Shown one piece after another: positions 8,822 to 16,834 of a stretch of 64,000 bases of DNA. The stretch's first letter is position 1, and every line of letters starts with the position of its first letter. The DNA lies in assembly GCA_041627895.1 (NCBI GenBank), contig JBFKQC010000003.1, positions 62,001-126,000 of the forward strand, given 5' to 3'. The DNA is from JBFKQC01 sp041627895. GTDB lineage: Bacteria > Pseudomonadota > Alphaproteobacteria > Rhodobacterales > Rhodobacteraceae. Position numbers and translations under genes: made by a program. A model generated the notes under the pieces. That model was not told the DNA's origin, did not search any database, and saw only the letters and a program-made list of their open reading frames with translations.

Positions 8822-9571
8822 GTGAATTTGACGGGCAAGACAGTGCTGATCACCGGCGCCAGCCGCGGTATCGGCGCCGCCGCGGCGCGGGTATTCGCCG
8901 GGGCGGGCGCGCGGGTCGCACTGGTGGCGCGCTCGCGCGAGGCGATTGCCGATCTGGCCGGCGAGATCGGCGAGGCAGCGCTGGCGATACCCTGCGACGT
9001 CAGCCGCTACTGGGAAGTCGAGGCCGCCGTAGGCGCCTGTGTCGAGGCCTTCGGCTCGCTCGACGTGCTGGTCAACAACGCCGGCGTGATCGAGCCGATC
9101 GCGCATCTCGCCGCGTCCGACCCCGAAGGCTGGAGCCACGCGGTCGATATCAACCTCAAGGGCGTCTACAACGGGATGCGCGCGGCGCTGCCGGTGATGC
9201 TTGGCCAGGGCGGCGGCACGATCCTGACCGTATCGTCCGGCGCGGCGCACGGCCCGGTCGAGGCGTGGTCGCATTACTGCGCCTCGAAGGCGGGCGCCGC
9301 GATGCTGACCCGCTGCGCCGACAAGGAGAACCGGGCGCACGGTATCCGCGCCATGGGCCTGTCGCCCGGAACCGTCGCCACCGAGATGCAGCGCGAGATC
9401 AAGGCGAGCGGGATTAACCCGGTCAGCCGGCTTGAGTGGTCCGATCACATCCCGCCGGACTGGCCGGCCAGGGCGCTTTTGTGGATGTGCTCGGCCGACG
9501 CCGACGCGTACCTGGGCGGCGAGATATCGCTGCGCGACGAGGGCATTCGCGCGCGGGTCGGGCTGGCATGA
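8822..9571 (+). CDS. SDR-family NAD(P)-dependent oxidoreductase
   Basis: A 249-residue classical short-chain dehydrogenase. It shows the cofactor loop TGASRGIG (residues 11-18), the NNAG motif near residue 83, a catalytic Ser in LTVSSGAAHG and the YCASK motif (Tyr and Lys) near residue 153. The GTG start at 8822 has AGGGGGAA about eight bases upstream. Its stop overlaps the crotonase start by 4 bases (ATGA), so the two are translationally coupled and probably act in one acyl or hydroxy-acid pathway. The substrate cannot be told from sequence. Confidence 0.9.
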   Translation: MNLTGKTVLITGASRGIGAAAARVFAGAGARVALVARSREAIADLAGEIGEAALAIPCDVSRYWEVEAAVGACVEAFGSLDVLVNNAGVIEPIAHLAASDPEGWSHAVDINLKGVYNGMRAALPVMLGQGGGTILTVSSGAAHGPVEAWSHYCASKAGAAMLTRCADKENRAHGIRAMGLSPGTVATEMQREIKASGINPVSRLEWSDHIPPDWPARALLWMCSADADAYLGGEISLRDEGIRARVGLA

Positions 9572-10194
9572 TCGAGGTCGCCTGGGACGGCGCGCTTTGC
9601 CGCGTCACGCTGAACCGTCCTGACAAGGCCAACGCGGTGACGCGCGGGATGCTCGAGGGTGTGGCCGAGGCCGCCGAGACCGCGGCCGGGCGCGCCCGCG
9701 CCTTCGTTCTGACCGGCACGGGCAAGGCGTTCAGCGCCGGGATGGACCTGCAGGCGGCCCGCGACGGGCTTGCCACCGATCCGGTCTGGGAACGGGTCTC
9801 GGGCGCCATCGCGGCGCTAGACGCGCTGACCGTCGCGGCGCTGAACGGCACGCTGGCGGGCGGCGCGTTCGGCATGGCACTGGCCTGCGATCTGCGGGTC
9901 ACGGTGCCGGAGGCGACGTTCTTCTACCCGGTGATGAAGCTCGGCTTCCTGCCGCAACCCTCCGATCCGGCGCGGCTGGTCCGCCTCGTCGGGCCGGCGC
10001 GGGCCGGGCTGATCCTGATGGCCGGCGCGAAGCTGAGCGCGCGCGAGGCGCAGGCGATCGGGCTGGTGGACGCGGTCGTGCCGCGCGAGGCGCTGGACGA
10101 GCGGGTGAGGACGCTTTGTGCCGATGCGCTCGGCGCCGAGGCCCGGCATGTGGCCGCGATCAAGGCGATGCTGCGCCCAGCCGGCGCAGCCTGA
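9568..10194 (+). CDS. Enoyl-CoA hydratase/isomerase (crotonase) family protein, short form
   Basis: A 208-residue crotonase-fold protein, about 50 residues shorter than classical hydratases because the C-terminal helical region is reduced. The oxyanion-hole segments GKAFSAGMDL and LAGGAFGMALACDLRV are intact. The two catalytic glutamates of true hydratases are not evident: the region that usually reads PE(V/I) is FYPVMKLGFLPQP. An isomerase, thioesterase or non-hydratase activity is therefore more likely. Translationally coupled to the SDR gene; its 3' end overlaps the antisense membrane-protein gene by 35 bases. Confidence 0.85.
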   Translation: MIEVAWDGALCRVTLNRPDKANAVTRGMLEGVAEAAETAAGRARAFVLTGTGKAFSAGMDLQAARDGLATDPVWERVSGAIAALDALTVAALNGTLAGGAFGMALACDLRVTVPEATFFYPVMKLGFLPQPSDPARLVRLVGPARAGLILMAGAKLSAREAQAIGLVDAVVPREALDERVRTLCADALGAEARHVAAIKAMLRPAGAA

Positions 10195-10804
10195 GCAGCG
10201 CAAGCCCCGTCACCGCGCCGATAGTCAGCCCCGCGCCGATGCCGCCCGCCGCCCAAAGCGCGAGCTTTGCCGCCCAGCCCGGCAGGTCGGCGGCGATCTG
10301 CGCCCCGGCATAGATCATCGGCAGCGCCAGCGCCCAGGCCGCGGCATTGGCCAGCGCCCAAAGCATGCGCCCGCGCGGCAGCGCGATCGACTGCGCCGCG
10401 CCGAAGATCAGCCCGACGCCAAGCCCGAACACCGCCGCGAAGCCGAGCGTTGCCGAAAGCCCGGGCCCGGCGGCGGACGCTTCGGCAGGCGCGTCAGCCG
10501 CGAGGAACATCGGGATGAAGCTGCCGATCCCCCAGCCGATCAGACCCACCGTGACGGTCGCCCAGATCCAAGGCCCGCGCGCCACGCGCGGCTCGAACCA
10601 GCGCACCCCGACGGTCTGCAACCCGCCCAGGATCACCCCCTCGGGCACCGCCGACAGCGTCAGCAGGAACCAGACGCCGAACCGGGGCAGCAGCGCCTCC
10701 GGCTCGCCCAGGGTCAGCGCCACCGTGCCGTACCAGAGCGCCGCGGCGGCGATGCCAAGCCCCTCGGCCAGCGCGCAGAGCAGTATCCATCGGCGGTAGA
10801 GCAT
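10160..10804 (-). CDS. Multi-spanning membrane protein of unknown function
   Basis: A protein of about 214 residues with roughly six hydrophobic helices (ILLCALAEGLGIAAAALWYG, FGVWFLLTLSAVPEGVILGG, WIWATVTVGLIGWGIGSFIP, LGFAAVFGLGVGLIFGAAQS and two near the C-terminus). No family is recognised. The ATG at 10804 puts a helix directly after MLYRRW, as in many inner-membrane proteins; an ATG at 10840 would add 12 residues, and neither start has a good ribosome binding site. Its last 35 bases overlap the end of the convergent crotonase gene. Confidence 0.7.
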   Translation of the reverse strand: MLYRRWILLCALAEGLGIAAAALWYGTVALTLGEPEALLPRFGVWFLLTLSAVPEGVILGGLQTVGVRWFEPRVARGPWIWATVTVGLIGWGIGSFIPMFLAADAPAEASAAGPGLSATLGFAAVFGLGVGLIFGAAQSIALPRGRMLWALANAAAWALALPMIYAGAQIAADLPGWAAKLALWAAGGIGAGLTIGAVTGLALLRLRRLGAASP

Positions 10805-10849
10805 TGCCCGCAGGCTAATGTCGGCGCCCGCGCCGCGCATTGACCCCGG

Positions 10850-11155
10850 TCAAGGCGGGCGGCTGCGCCGCTTTCCCGGGGTCCGCGACAGGAAATCGAC
10901 CGGGCGCCTTGCCACCCAGGCCGCGAACTTCGCCAGCCGCGGATGGGCGCAAAGCGCTTCGACCGTCGAATAGTCGCGCGCCAGTTCGGCCTCGGTCAGG
11001 GTGGCGTGGATTTCCTTGTGGCAGATGTGGTGCAACAGCACCGTCGGACCGCCCTTGCCGCCCTTCAGCCGTGGCACCAGGTGGTGCAGCGATTGCGGCA
11101 CCTCCGGCGGGATCGGGCGGCCGCAAAGCGGGCAGATCGGCGGTTCGGCGTCCAA
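10850..11155 (-). CDS. Small HNH-type (His/Cys) domain protein
   Basis: A 101-residue protein with a zinc-binding Cys pair CPLC (residues 8-11), HHLVPR at residues 24-29 and a second His/Cys group HHICHKEIH at 42-50, matching a compact HNH nuclease fold. The C-terminal half (LARDYSTVEALCAHPRLAKFA) is typical of the small HNH proteins of Rhodobacterales and gammaproteobacteria. Whether it cuts DNA in the cell is not established. It is divergent from mscS and codirectional with the membrane-protein gene, which starts 45 bases downstream. Confidence 0.82.
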   Translation of the reverse strand: MDAEPPICPLCGRPIPPEVPQSLHHLVPRLKGGKGGPTVLLHHICHKEIHATLTEAELARDYSTVEALCAHPRLAKFAAWVARRPVDFLSRTPGKRRSRPP

Positions 11156-11229
11156 GGCGTTCCCTTGTCAGCGCGGCGGTTCGGTGCCAGAGGATGGGGC
11201 AGCGGAAAAGGTGCGGCAAGGGGGACGCC

Positions 11230-12540
11230 ATGGAAGGCCAGCCGGAGATCGTGACGCGCGCGCTGGAGTACGCGCGCCAGGGCTGGGAGATCGCCGAGGG
11301 CTGGCTGGTCAGCCCCGCCGCCTGGTCGCAATTCGCGCTGCTGCTGGCGGCCTTCGTCCTGGCCTGGGCGGTGAACCGCAGGCTCGGCCCCGCCCTTGCG
11401 CGGTTTCTGGCCCCGCCCGAGGACGGCCGGTCGATCCTGGCCCAAGCTCGGCGCTTCGCGCTGATCTTCCTGCCGCTTCTGCTGCCCTTGCTGGCCTATG
11501 GCTTCACCGCACTCGGCGAGCAGGTCACGCGCTCGGTGTTCGGGTCGGGCGCGGTCATCGCCTTCGGCAAGCGGCTTTTCCTGTTCCTCGCCGCGCGGGC
11601 CCTGGTGCGCCACGTCCTGACCGACCCCTTCCTGAAGCTCCTGGGCCGCTATGTCCTCTTGCCGGTCGCTGCGCTTTACGCCGTCGGGCTGCTGGACGTC
11701 GCGCTGGCCTGGCTGGGCGAGACCACCGTGGGTATCGGCAACATCCGGTTCTCGATCCTCGCGGCGATCCAGGCGCTGGTCTTCGGCTCGGTCCTGTTCT
11801 GGCTCGGCCAGTGGTCGAACAGCCAGTCCGCAGCCTATATCGAGAAGCAGGACATGCGGCCGGCCACGCGCCAGCTTGCCGCGAAAACGGCCGAGATCGT
11901 GATATTCGGCGCGGCCTTCCTGGTGCTGATGAACATCCTCGGGATCGACCTGACGACGCTCGCCGTGCTCGGCGGCGCGGTGGGCGTCGGCCTCGGCTTC
12001 GGCCTGCAGAAGATCGCGGCCAACTTCATCTCTGGCGTGATCCTGCTGCTCGAGGGGCAGGCCACGGTCGGCGACTATGTGTCCCTCGACGGCGGCGAGG
12101 CCGGCACGATCGTCAGGATGACCGCCCGCGCGATCATCCTGGAAACCTTCGACGGGCGCTGGATCGTGGTGCCGAACGAGGATTTCATCACCACCCGCGT
12201 GGTGAACTATTCCGACAGTGGCTCGGCCAACCGCTACGAGGCGCCGTTCTCGGTCAGCTACGACACCGACATCAACCGCGTGCCCGCGATAGTCGAGGCG
12301 GCGGTCGCGACGCATGCGGAAGTGCTTGACGATCCCTTCCCGCCCGATTGCGAGCTGCGCGGCTTCGGCGACTCGGGCATCGACTTTGCCGTCGAGTTCT
12401 GGGTGAACGGCATCGACGACGGCGCCAACAAGTACACCTCGGACGTGCTGTTCCTGGTCTGGAACGCGCTGAAGGCGGAAGGCATCGAAATCCCCTATCC
12501 CCAGCGCGTGGTGCATCTGAAGGGCGAGGCCACTGCCTGA
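11230..12540 (+). CDS. MscS-family mechanosensitive ion channel
   Basis: A 436-residue inner-membrane channel that releases osmolytes under hypo-osmotic stress. About five hydrophobic helices precede the pore helix, whose Gly/Ala pattern is clear (VLGGAVGVGLGFGLQKIAA, near residues 248-266), followed by the beta domain (VGDYVSLDGGEAGTI, then FDGRWIVVPNEDFI) and a soluble C-terminal domain. The start at 11230 has an AAGGGGG ribosome binding site about six bases upstream. The next gene, a flavoprotein, appears to begin inside its last codons. Confidence 0.92.
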   Translation: MEGQPEIVTRALEYARQGWEIAEGWLVSPAAWSQFALLLAAFVLAWAVNRRLGPALARFLAPPEDGRSILAQARRFALIFLPLLLPLLAYGFTALGEQVTRSVFGSGAVIAFGKRLFLFLAARALVRHVLTDPFLKLLGRYVLLPVAALYAVGLLDVALAWLGETTVGIGNIRFSILAAIQALVFGSVLFWLGQWSNSQSAAYIEKQDMRPATRQLAAKTAEIVIFGAAFLVLMNILGIDLTTLAVLGGAVGVGLGFGLQKIAANFISGVILLLEGQATVGDYVSLDGGEAGTIVRMTARAIILETFDGRWIVVPNEDFITTRVVNYSDSGSANRYEAPFSVSYDTDINRVPAIVEAAVATHAEVLDDPFPPDCELRGFGDSGIDFAVEFWVNGIDDGANKYTSDVLFLVWNALKAEGIEIPYPQRVVHLKGEATA

Positions 12541-13891
12541 CGCCCTGGTCATCGGCGCGGGCCCTGCGGGGCTGATGGCTGCCGAGGAACTGGCGCGTAC
12601 CGGGCGGCGCGTGATCGTGGCCGAGGCCAAGCCCACGCCCGCGCGCAAGTTCCTGATGGCGGGCAAGTCGGGGCTGAACCTGACCAAGGACGAGCCGTGC
12701 GCGGCCTTCCTTTCCGCCTATGGCGAAGCGGCCGGGCACCTGGCACCGATGATCGCAGGGTTCGGGCCTGCCGACGTGCAGACCTGGGCGCGCGGGCTGG
12801 GCCAGGAGGTTTTCACCGGGTCCTCCCGCCGGGTCTTTCCCGTTGCGATGAAGGCCTCGCCGTTGTTGCGTGCCTGGCTCGCGCGGCTTGGACGGCTCGG
12901 CGTCGAGATCCGCCCCCGCTGGCGCTGGACCGGCTGGGACGGCGGTGCACTGCGGTTCGAGACCCCGGAAGGCGCCCGCACGCTGGCGCCTGGGGTGGCG
13001 GTGCTGGCGCTCGGCGGGGCAAGCTGGCGGCGGCTCGGGTCCGACGGCGCCTGGGCGCCCTGGCTCGAACGGCAGGGCATCGCGCTGGCACCGTTCCGGG
13101 CGGCGAATGCCGGGCTTTCCGTCGACTGGTCGGACCACATGCGCCGGCATTTCGGAGCCCCGGTCAAGGGCGTGCGGCTGACCGCCGGAACCGCGACGAG
13201 CCGCGGCGAATTCGTGATCTCGTCGCGCGGGCTCGAGGGCGGCGGCATCTACGCGGTCAGCCGCGCGGTGCGCGAGGGCGCCGCGCTGTCGGCCGACCTG
13301 CTGCCGGATCGCGGACCGGCGGAGGTGGAGCAACGCCTCTCGCGGCCGCGCGGAAAGGCAACCGTAACGAACTGGCTTCGCAAGGCGCTCGGCCTCGATC
13401 CGGCGCGCCTGGCACTGCTGCAGGAATTCGCCCGCCCGTTGCCCGAAGGCCCGGCGCTGGCCGCGACGCTCAAGGCCCTTCCCATCCGCAATGCCGGGCT
13501 GCGCCCGATCGACGAGGCGATCTCGACCGCCGGCGGAATCCGATGGGACGCGCTCGACGCCGGTCTGATGCTGCGCGCCCTGCCCGGCGTCTTCGCTGCG
13601 GGCGAAATGCTCGACTGGGAGGCGCCGACCGGCGGCTATCTGCTGACGGGCTGCCTCGCCACCGGCCGCTGGGCCGGGCGGCACGCGGCGGCCTGGCAGG
13701 CGCCTTCATCTGGCCGGAAATACTCCGGGGGAGCGCGAGGGGGCAGCGCCCCCTCGCCCACCGCGACGCCGCAGGCGGCGCAACGAAGGGTGCGTGCCGC
13801 AGGCACTCGACAAGATCAGAGCGACCAGTCGATCTGCGGGCCCATCGGCACGATCCCCAGCGGGTTGCGCAATTCGGACGCAGAAAAATAG
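12533..13891 (+). CDS. BaiN/HI0933-type FAD flavoprotein (TIGR03862-like), apparent CTG start
   Basis: An FAD-binding oxidoreductase of the HI0933-like family; its reaction is unknown. The first ATG in frame is at 12575, but the FAD Rossmann motif GAGPAG is encoded just upstream (12554-12571). The frame is open only from 12521 and has no ATG, GTG or TTG before 12575, so the most likely start is CTG at 12533 (LPDALVIGAGPAG), overlapping the mscS end by 8 bases. A family-typical FLMAGKSGLNLTKDE follows. The normal family C-terminus is GGYLLTGCLATGRWAGRHAA; here about 65 more residues read through a palindromic repeat and into the end of the antisense GST gene, so the last part is probably not functional. 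The CTG start is inference; a base substitution from ATG would explain it. Confidence 0.75.
   Translation: MPDALVIGAGPAGLMAAEELARTGRRVIVAEAKPTPARKFLMAGKSGLNLTKDEPCAAFLSAYGEAAGHLAPMIAGFGPADVQTWARGLGQEVFTGSSRRVFPVAMKASPLLRAWLARLGRLGVEIRPRWRWTGWDGGALRFETPEGARTLAPGVAVLALGGASWRRLGSDGAWAPWLERQGIALAPFRAANAGLSVDWSDHMRRHFGAPVKGVRLTAGTATSRGEFVISSRGLEGGGIYAVSRAVREGAALSADLLPDRGPAEVEQRLSRPRGKATVTNWLRKALGLDPARLALLQEFARPLPEGPALAATLKALPIRNAGLRPIDEAISTAGGIRWDALDAGLMLRALPGVFAAGEMLDWEAPTGGYLLTGCLATGRWAGRHAAAWQAPSSGRKYSGGARGGSAPSPTATPQAAQRRVRAAGTRQDQSDQSICGPIGTIPSGLRNSDAEK
13735..13757. repeat. Perfect 10-bp inverted repeat with 3-base loop
   Basis: The arms GCGAGGGGGC and GCCCCCTCGC surround AGC. It is preceded by CCGGAAATACTCCGGGGGAG, a sequence style common in intergenic repeats of Rhodobacteraceae. 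Smaller hairpins follow (around 13769-13783 and 13793-13805). It sits between the convergent flavoprotein and GST genes, where it could terminate transcription or act as a REP-like element; there is no T-run. Confidence 0.65.
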
Positions 13892-14733
13892 CCCTGCTTG
13901 TAGATGTCGAACTTCACCGTCTCCGCCACGCCCGGCATCGCGTAGATCCGGCGCGCATAGGCCCAGAGGTTGGGATAGTCGATCAGCCGGCGGATGTTGC
14001 ACCTGAAGGCATAGTGATAGGCCACATCGAATCGCGCCAGCGTCGGGAAAAGCCGCAGATCCGCCTCGGTAAATTGATCGCCCACCAGGAACGGCGTCTC
14101 GCCGAGTTGTTCCTCGATCTTGTCGAGCGTGTCGAAAAGTTCTGTCACCGCCGTATCGTAGGCCTCTTGCGTGCGGGCGAACCCGGCACGGTAGACGCCG
14201 TTGTTCACCGTCCGGTAGATCAGCAGGTTCCAGGCCTCGATCTCCGGCGTCAGCCCGGCGGGCCAAAGGTCGGGGCCGCGACCGAAGGTTCCGAACATGC
14301 GCACCAGGTCGGCGCTTTCGTTCGAGACGATCTGTCCGGTCTCGCGGTCCCACAGAACCGGCACGGTCAGCCGCCCGGAATAGGCCGGATCCTGGCGGGC
14401 ATAGACCTCGTGCAGCGCGCCGACGTCGAGGCACGGATCGGCGTACTCGCCCTTGCGGTCGAAGACCCAGCCTTCGCCGGTGCGGCGCGGGCGGGCATAG
14501 GCCACGCTGATCGCGTCCTCGAGCCCGAGGATCGCGCGCGCCAGCACCACCCGGTGTGCCCAGGGACAGTTCCACGCGGCATAGAGGTGATAGCGTCCGG
14601 CATCGGGCGTGAACGGCCCTTCGATCGAGATCCAGTGCCGGATCGTCGAGGCGGTGCGCCGGTACGCGCCGCCGCGCACCGTGTCCGGTTCCGGATCGGT
14701 GGCCTGGAACTTGCCCTTGATCATCACGCCCAT
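13816..14733 (-). CDS. Glutathione S-transferase, glutathionyl-hydroquinone reductase type (YqjG-like)
   Basis: A 305-residue cytosolic GST of the xi/omega-like group, which reduces glutathionyl-hydroquinones. The catalytic cysteine is in WNCPWAHR (about residues 54-61); the N-domain continues with SGRLTVPVLWD and SNESADLVRMF, and the helical C-domain has GDQFTEADLRLFPTLARFD and a Tyr-rich end. Length fits this class rather than classical GSTs of about 210 residues. The start MGVMIKGKF was chosen because the family begins here; the longer frame adds 82 unlikely residues. It is convergent with the flavoprotein gene. Confidence 0.9.
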   Translation of the reverse strand: MGVMIKGKFQATDPEPDTVRGGAYRRTASTIRHWISIEGPFTPDAGRYHLYAAWNCPWAHRVVLARAILGLEDAISVAYARPRRTGEGWVFDRKGEYADPCLDVGALHEVYARQDPAYSGRLTVPVLWDRETGQIVSNESADLVRMFGTFGRGPDLWPAGLTPEIEAWNLLIYRTVNNGVYRAGFARTQEAYDTAVTELFDTLDKIEEQLGETPFLVGDQFTEADLRLFPTLARFDVAYHYAFRCNIRRLIDYPNLWAYARRIYAMPGVAETVKFDIYKQGYFSASELRNPLGIVPMGPQIDWSL

Positions 14734-14862
14734 GGCATCCGCCCCCACACGGATCGACTGATGAGCCTTAGAGGAATCCGGCCGAGAGGCAAGGCCGGGC
14801 GTCCGATTGTCTGCCGATTCCCGACAATCCACAACATATTGGGTCTTTCCCGAAAATAACGC

Positions 14863-14892
14863 TTTACACCGAGATTCGCCCGGGCCTACGAT
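14863..14892 (+). promoter_or_regulatory. Possible sigma-70-type promoter for the YbjN gene
   Basis: TTTACA and TACGAT are separated by 18 bases, about 100 bases upstream of the YbjN start. The leader between them and the gene contains a GCGCGC-AGAA-GCGCGC hairpin (14949-14964). Motif match only. Confidence 0.35.
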
Positions 14893-14993
14893 ATCTTGTA
14901 GGAACGGGGGCCAGAGACCGCCGAACCTAGAGCAGGCAGCAAGTTCTAGCGCGCAGAAGCGCGCAGTGAACGACAACACATGAGGCCGGGCAA

Positions 14994-15494
14994 ATGTCGC
15001 TTTCCGAGCAGTTTTCCACCGACGACCTGCATCCCATCGACATCGTCGAGCACATCGCCGAACACCACGAGTGGGATTTCGACCGTGTCGCGGACGACCA
15101 GATCGCCATGGCGGTCGAAGGCCAGTGGCGCACCTATTCGATCACGCTCGCCTGGTCGGGCTTCGACGAGACGTTGCGGCTGATCTGCACTTTCGAGATG
15201 GAGCCGCCCGAGGAAAAGATGCCGCTGGTCTACGAGGTGCTGAACCGCACCAACGACATGTGCTGGACGGGCTCGTTCACCTATTGGGCGGAACAGCGGC
15301 TGATGGTCTACCGCTACGGGCTGGTGCTGGCCGGCGGCCAGATGGCCGGGCCGGAACAGATCGACCGGCTGATCGCCTCGGCCGTCACCTCGGCCGAACG
15401 GTTCTATCCGGCGTTCCAGCTCGTCGCCTGGGGCGACCAGGCGCCGGCCGATGCGATGCACGTCGCCATCGCCGAGGCTTACGGGCGCGCCTGA
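14994..15494 (+). CDS. YbjN domain-containing protein
   Basis: A 166-residue acidic cytosolic protein with the YbjN fold, related in shape to type III secretion chaperones. Typical pieces are TDDLHPIDIVEHIAEHHEW, LRLICTFEMEPPEEKMP, VYEVLNRTNDMCWTGSF and the C-terminal AERFYPAFQLVAWG. Its biochemical role is unknown; YbjN proteins influence stress response and motility in enterobacteria. In Rhodobacterales it commonly precedes proC, as here. It has its own likely promoter and a leader of about 100 bases. Confidence 0.88.
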   Translation: MSLSEQFSTDDLHPIDIVEHIAEHHEWDFDRVADDQIAMAVEGQWRTYSITLAWSGFDETLRLICTFEMEPPEEKMPLVYEVLNRTNDMCWTGSFTYWAEQRLMVYRYGLVLAGGQMAGPEQIDRLIASAVTSAERFYPAFQLVAWGDQAPADAMHVAIAEAYGRA

Positions 15495-15551
15495 CGCGCC
15501 ATCGCGAGCAACGAAAACCGGTTTTCCCGCCGCGGAATGCGGATTACGGTC

Positions 15552-15572
15552 GGCCCCCGGATGACGGGGGCC
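15552..15572 (+). repeat. Hairpin just upstream of proC start
   Basis: A perfect 8-bp stem, GGCCCCCG / CGGGGGCC, with loop GATGA. It lies between ybjN and proC and would cover the GGGGG that could serve as the proC ribosome binding site, so it may act as a terminator for ybjN or limit proC translation. Confidence 0.5.
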
Positions 15573-15575
15573 GAA

Positions 15576-16385
15576 ATGTTTCAGGAAATCGAACGCCGCG
15601 GCATGGTGCTCTTGGGCTGCGGCAAGATGGGTTCGGCGATGCTGGCGGGCTGGCTGGGCCGCGGGCTGTCGCCGCAGGCGGTCTGGGTGCTGGATCCGAA
15701 GCCGTCCGACTGGCTGCTGGCGCAGCACGTCCATCTCAACGAGGCGCTGCCGTCCGCGCCGGCCATCGCGCTGATCGCGGTCAAGCCGCAGATGATGGGC
15801 ACCGCATTGCCGGCGCTGGCCGCGCTCGGCGGCGGGGGGACGCTGTTCGTCACCGTGGCGGCGGGCACGCCGATCGCGGCCTACGAGGCGGCGTTCGGGG
15901 CGAGCACGCCCGTGGTACGCGCGATGCCCAACACGCCGGCGGCGATCGGCCGGGGGATCACCGCGCTGATCGGCAATGCCCATGTCGATGCCGCAGGGCT
16001 GGAGCTTGCCGAGGCGCTGCTGTCGGCGGTGGGCCAGGTGGTGCGGCTGGAGGCCGAGGCGCAGATGGACGCGGTGACGGCAGTCTCCGGCTCGGGCCCG
16101 GCCTATGTCTTTCACCTGATCGAGACGCTGGCGGCGGCGGGCGCGGCCGAGGGACTGCCGGCGGACCTGGCGATGCGGCTCGCCAAGGCGACGGTCGCAG
16201 GCGCCGGGGCGCTGGCCATGGAGGCCGGGGAAGACCCGGCGCAATTGCGCGTCAACGTCACCAGCCCCGGCGGCACCACGGCGGCGGCGCTGAACGTGCT
16301 GATGGACGAGACGCGCGGCTTCCCGGCGCTGATGCGCGCGGCGGTGAAGGCGGCGGCGGACCGCTCGCGCGAGCTTGGCGGATGA
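15576..16385 (+). CDS. proC: Pyrroline-5-carboxylate reductase
   Basis: The last enzyme of proline biosynthesis: NAD(P)H-dependent reduction of pyrroline-5-carboxylate. The 269-residue protein has the N-terminal Rossmann motif LLGCGKMGSAML (residues 11-22), the VVRAMPNTPAAIGRG segment and the C-terminal dimer domain with SGSGPAYVFHLIE and NVTSPGGTTAAAL. The start at 15576 (MFQEIERRGM) gives the standard family N-terminus; an ATG at 15561 lies in the loop of a hairpin. The stop overlaps the csaA-like start by 4 bases (ATGA). Confidence 0.93.
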   Translation: MFQEIERRGMVLLGCGKMGSAMLAGWLGRGLSPQAVWVLDPKPSDWLLAQHVHLNEALPSAPAIALIAVKPQMMGTALPALAALGGGGTLFVTVAAGTPIAAYEAAFGASTPVVRAMPNTPAAIGRGITALIGNAHVDAAGLELAEALLSAVGQVVRLEAEAQMDAVTAVSGSGPAYVFHLIETLAAAGAAEGLPADLAMRLAKATVAGAGALAMEAGEDPAQLRVNVTSPGGTTAAALNVLMDETRGFPALMRAAVKAAADRSRELGG

Positions 16386-16723
16386 GCGGCGAGATCACCT
16401 TTGAAGACTTCCTGAAAGTCGACATCCGGGTCGGCGTGATCACCCGCGCCGAGCCCTTCCCGGAGGCCCGGAAGCCGGCGATCAAGCTATGGATCGACTT
16501 CGGGCCCGAGATCGGCGAGAAGAAGTCTTCGGCCCAGATTACCGTGCACTATGCGCCCGAGGACCTGGTGGGCCGGCGCGTCCTGGGCGTCGTCAATTTC
16601 CCGCCGCGTCAGATCGGCAAGTTCATGTCCGAGGTGCTGGTGCTGGGCGTGCCGGACGAGGCCGGCGAGGTCGTCCTGCTGGTCCCCGACAGGGACGTAC
16701 CGGTGGGCGGTCGGATGCACTGA
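16382..16723 (+). CDS. csaA: CsaA-like tRNA-binding domain protein
   Basis: A 113-residue OB-fold protein of the EMAP/CsaA type. The family opening TFEDFLKVDIRVGVI, the FGPEIGEKKSSAQIT core, and NFPPRQIGKFMSEVLVLG with the ending LVPDRDVPVGGRMH are all present. CsaA binds tRNA and has been described as a secretion-related chaperone in Bacillus; its role in alphaproteobacteria is not settled. Translation is coupled to proC by an ATGA overlap. Confidence 0.88.
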   Translation: MSGEITFEDFLKVDIRVGVITRAEPFPEARKPAIKLWIDFGPEIGEKKSSAQITVHYAPEDLVGRRVLGVVNFPPRQIGKFMSEVLVLGVPDEAGEVVLLVPDRDVPVGGRMH

Positions 16724-16834
16724 AAGGGGGCCGGAGCCATCATTTGCGCTTCCGCGCGCTCTTGTCCGGCCAACCGCGAGGCGACGCGCAATTCGCCGGG
16801 CGGACCGGATTGCGATGGCTTACCATGCGTATTC

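Noticed and set aside
10840..11229. N-terminal extension of the MscS protein
   Set aside because: It passes antisense through the HNH gene; the ATG at 11230 has a proper ribosome binding site and suits the membrane topology.
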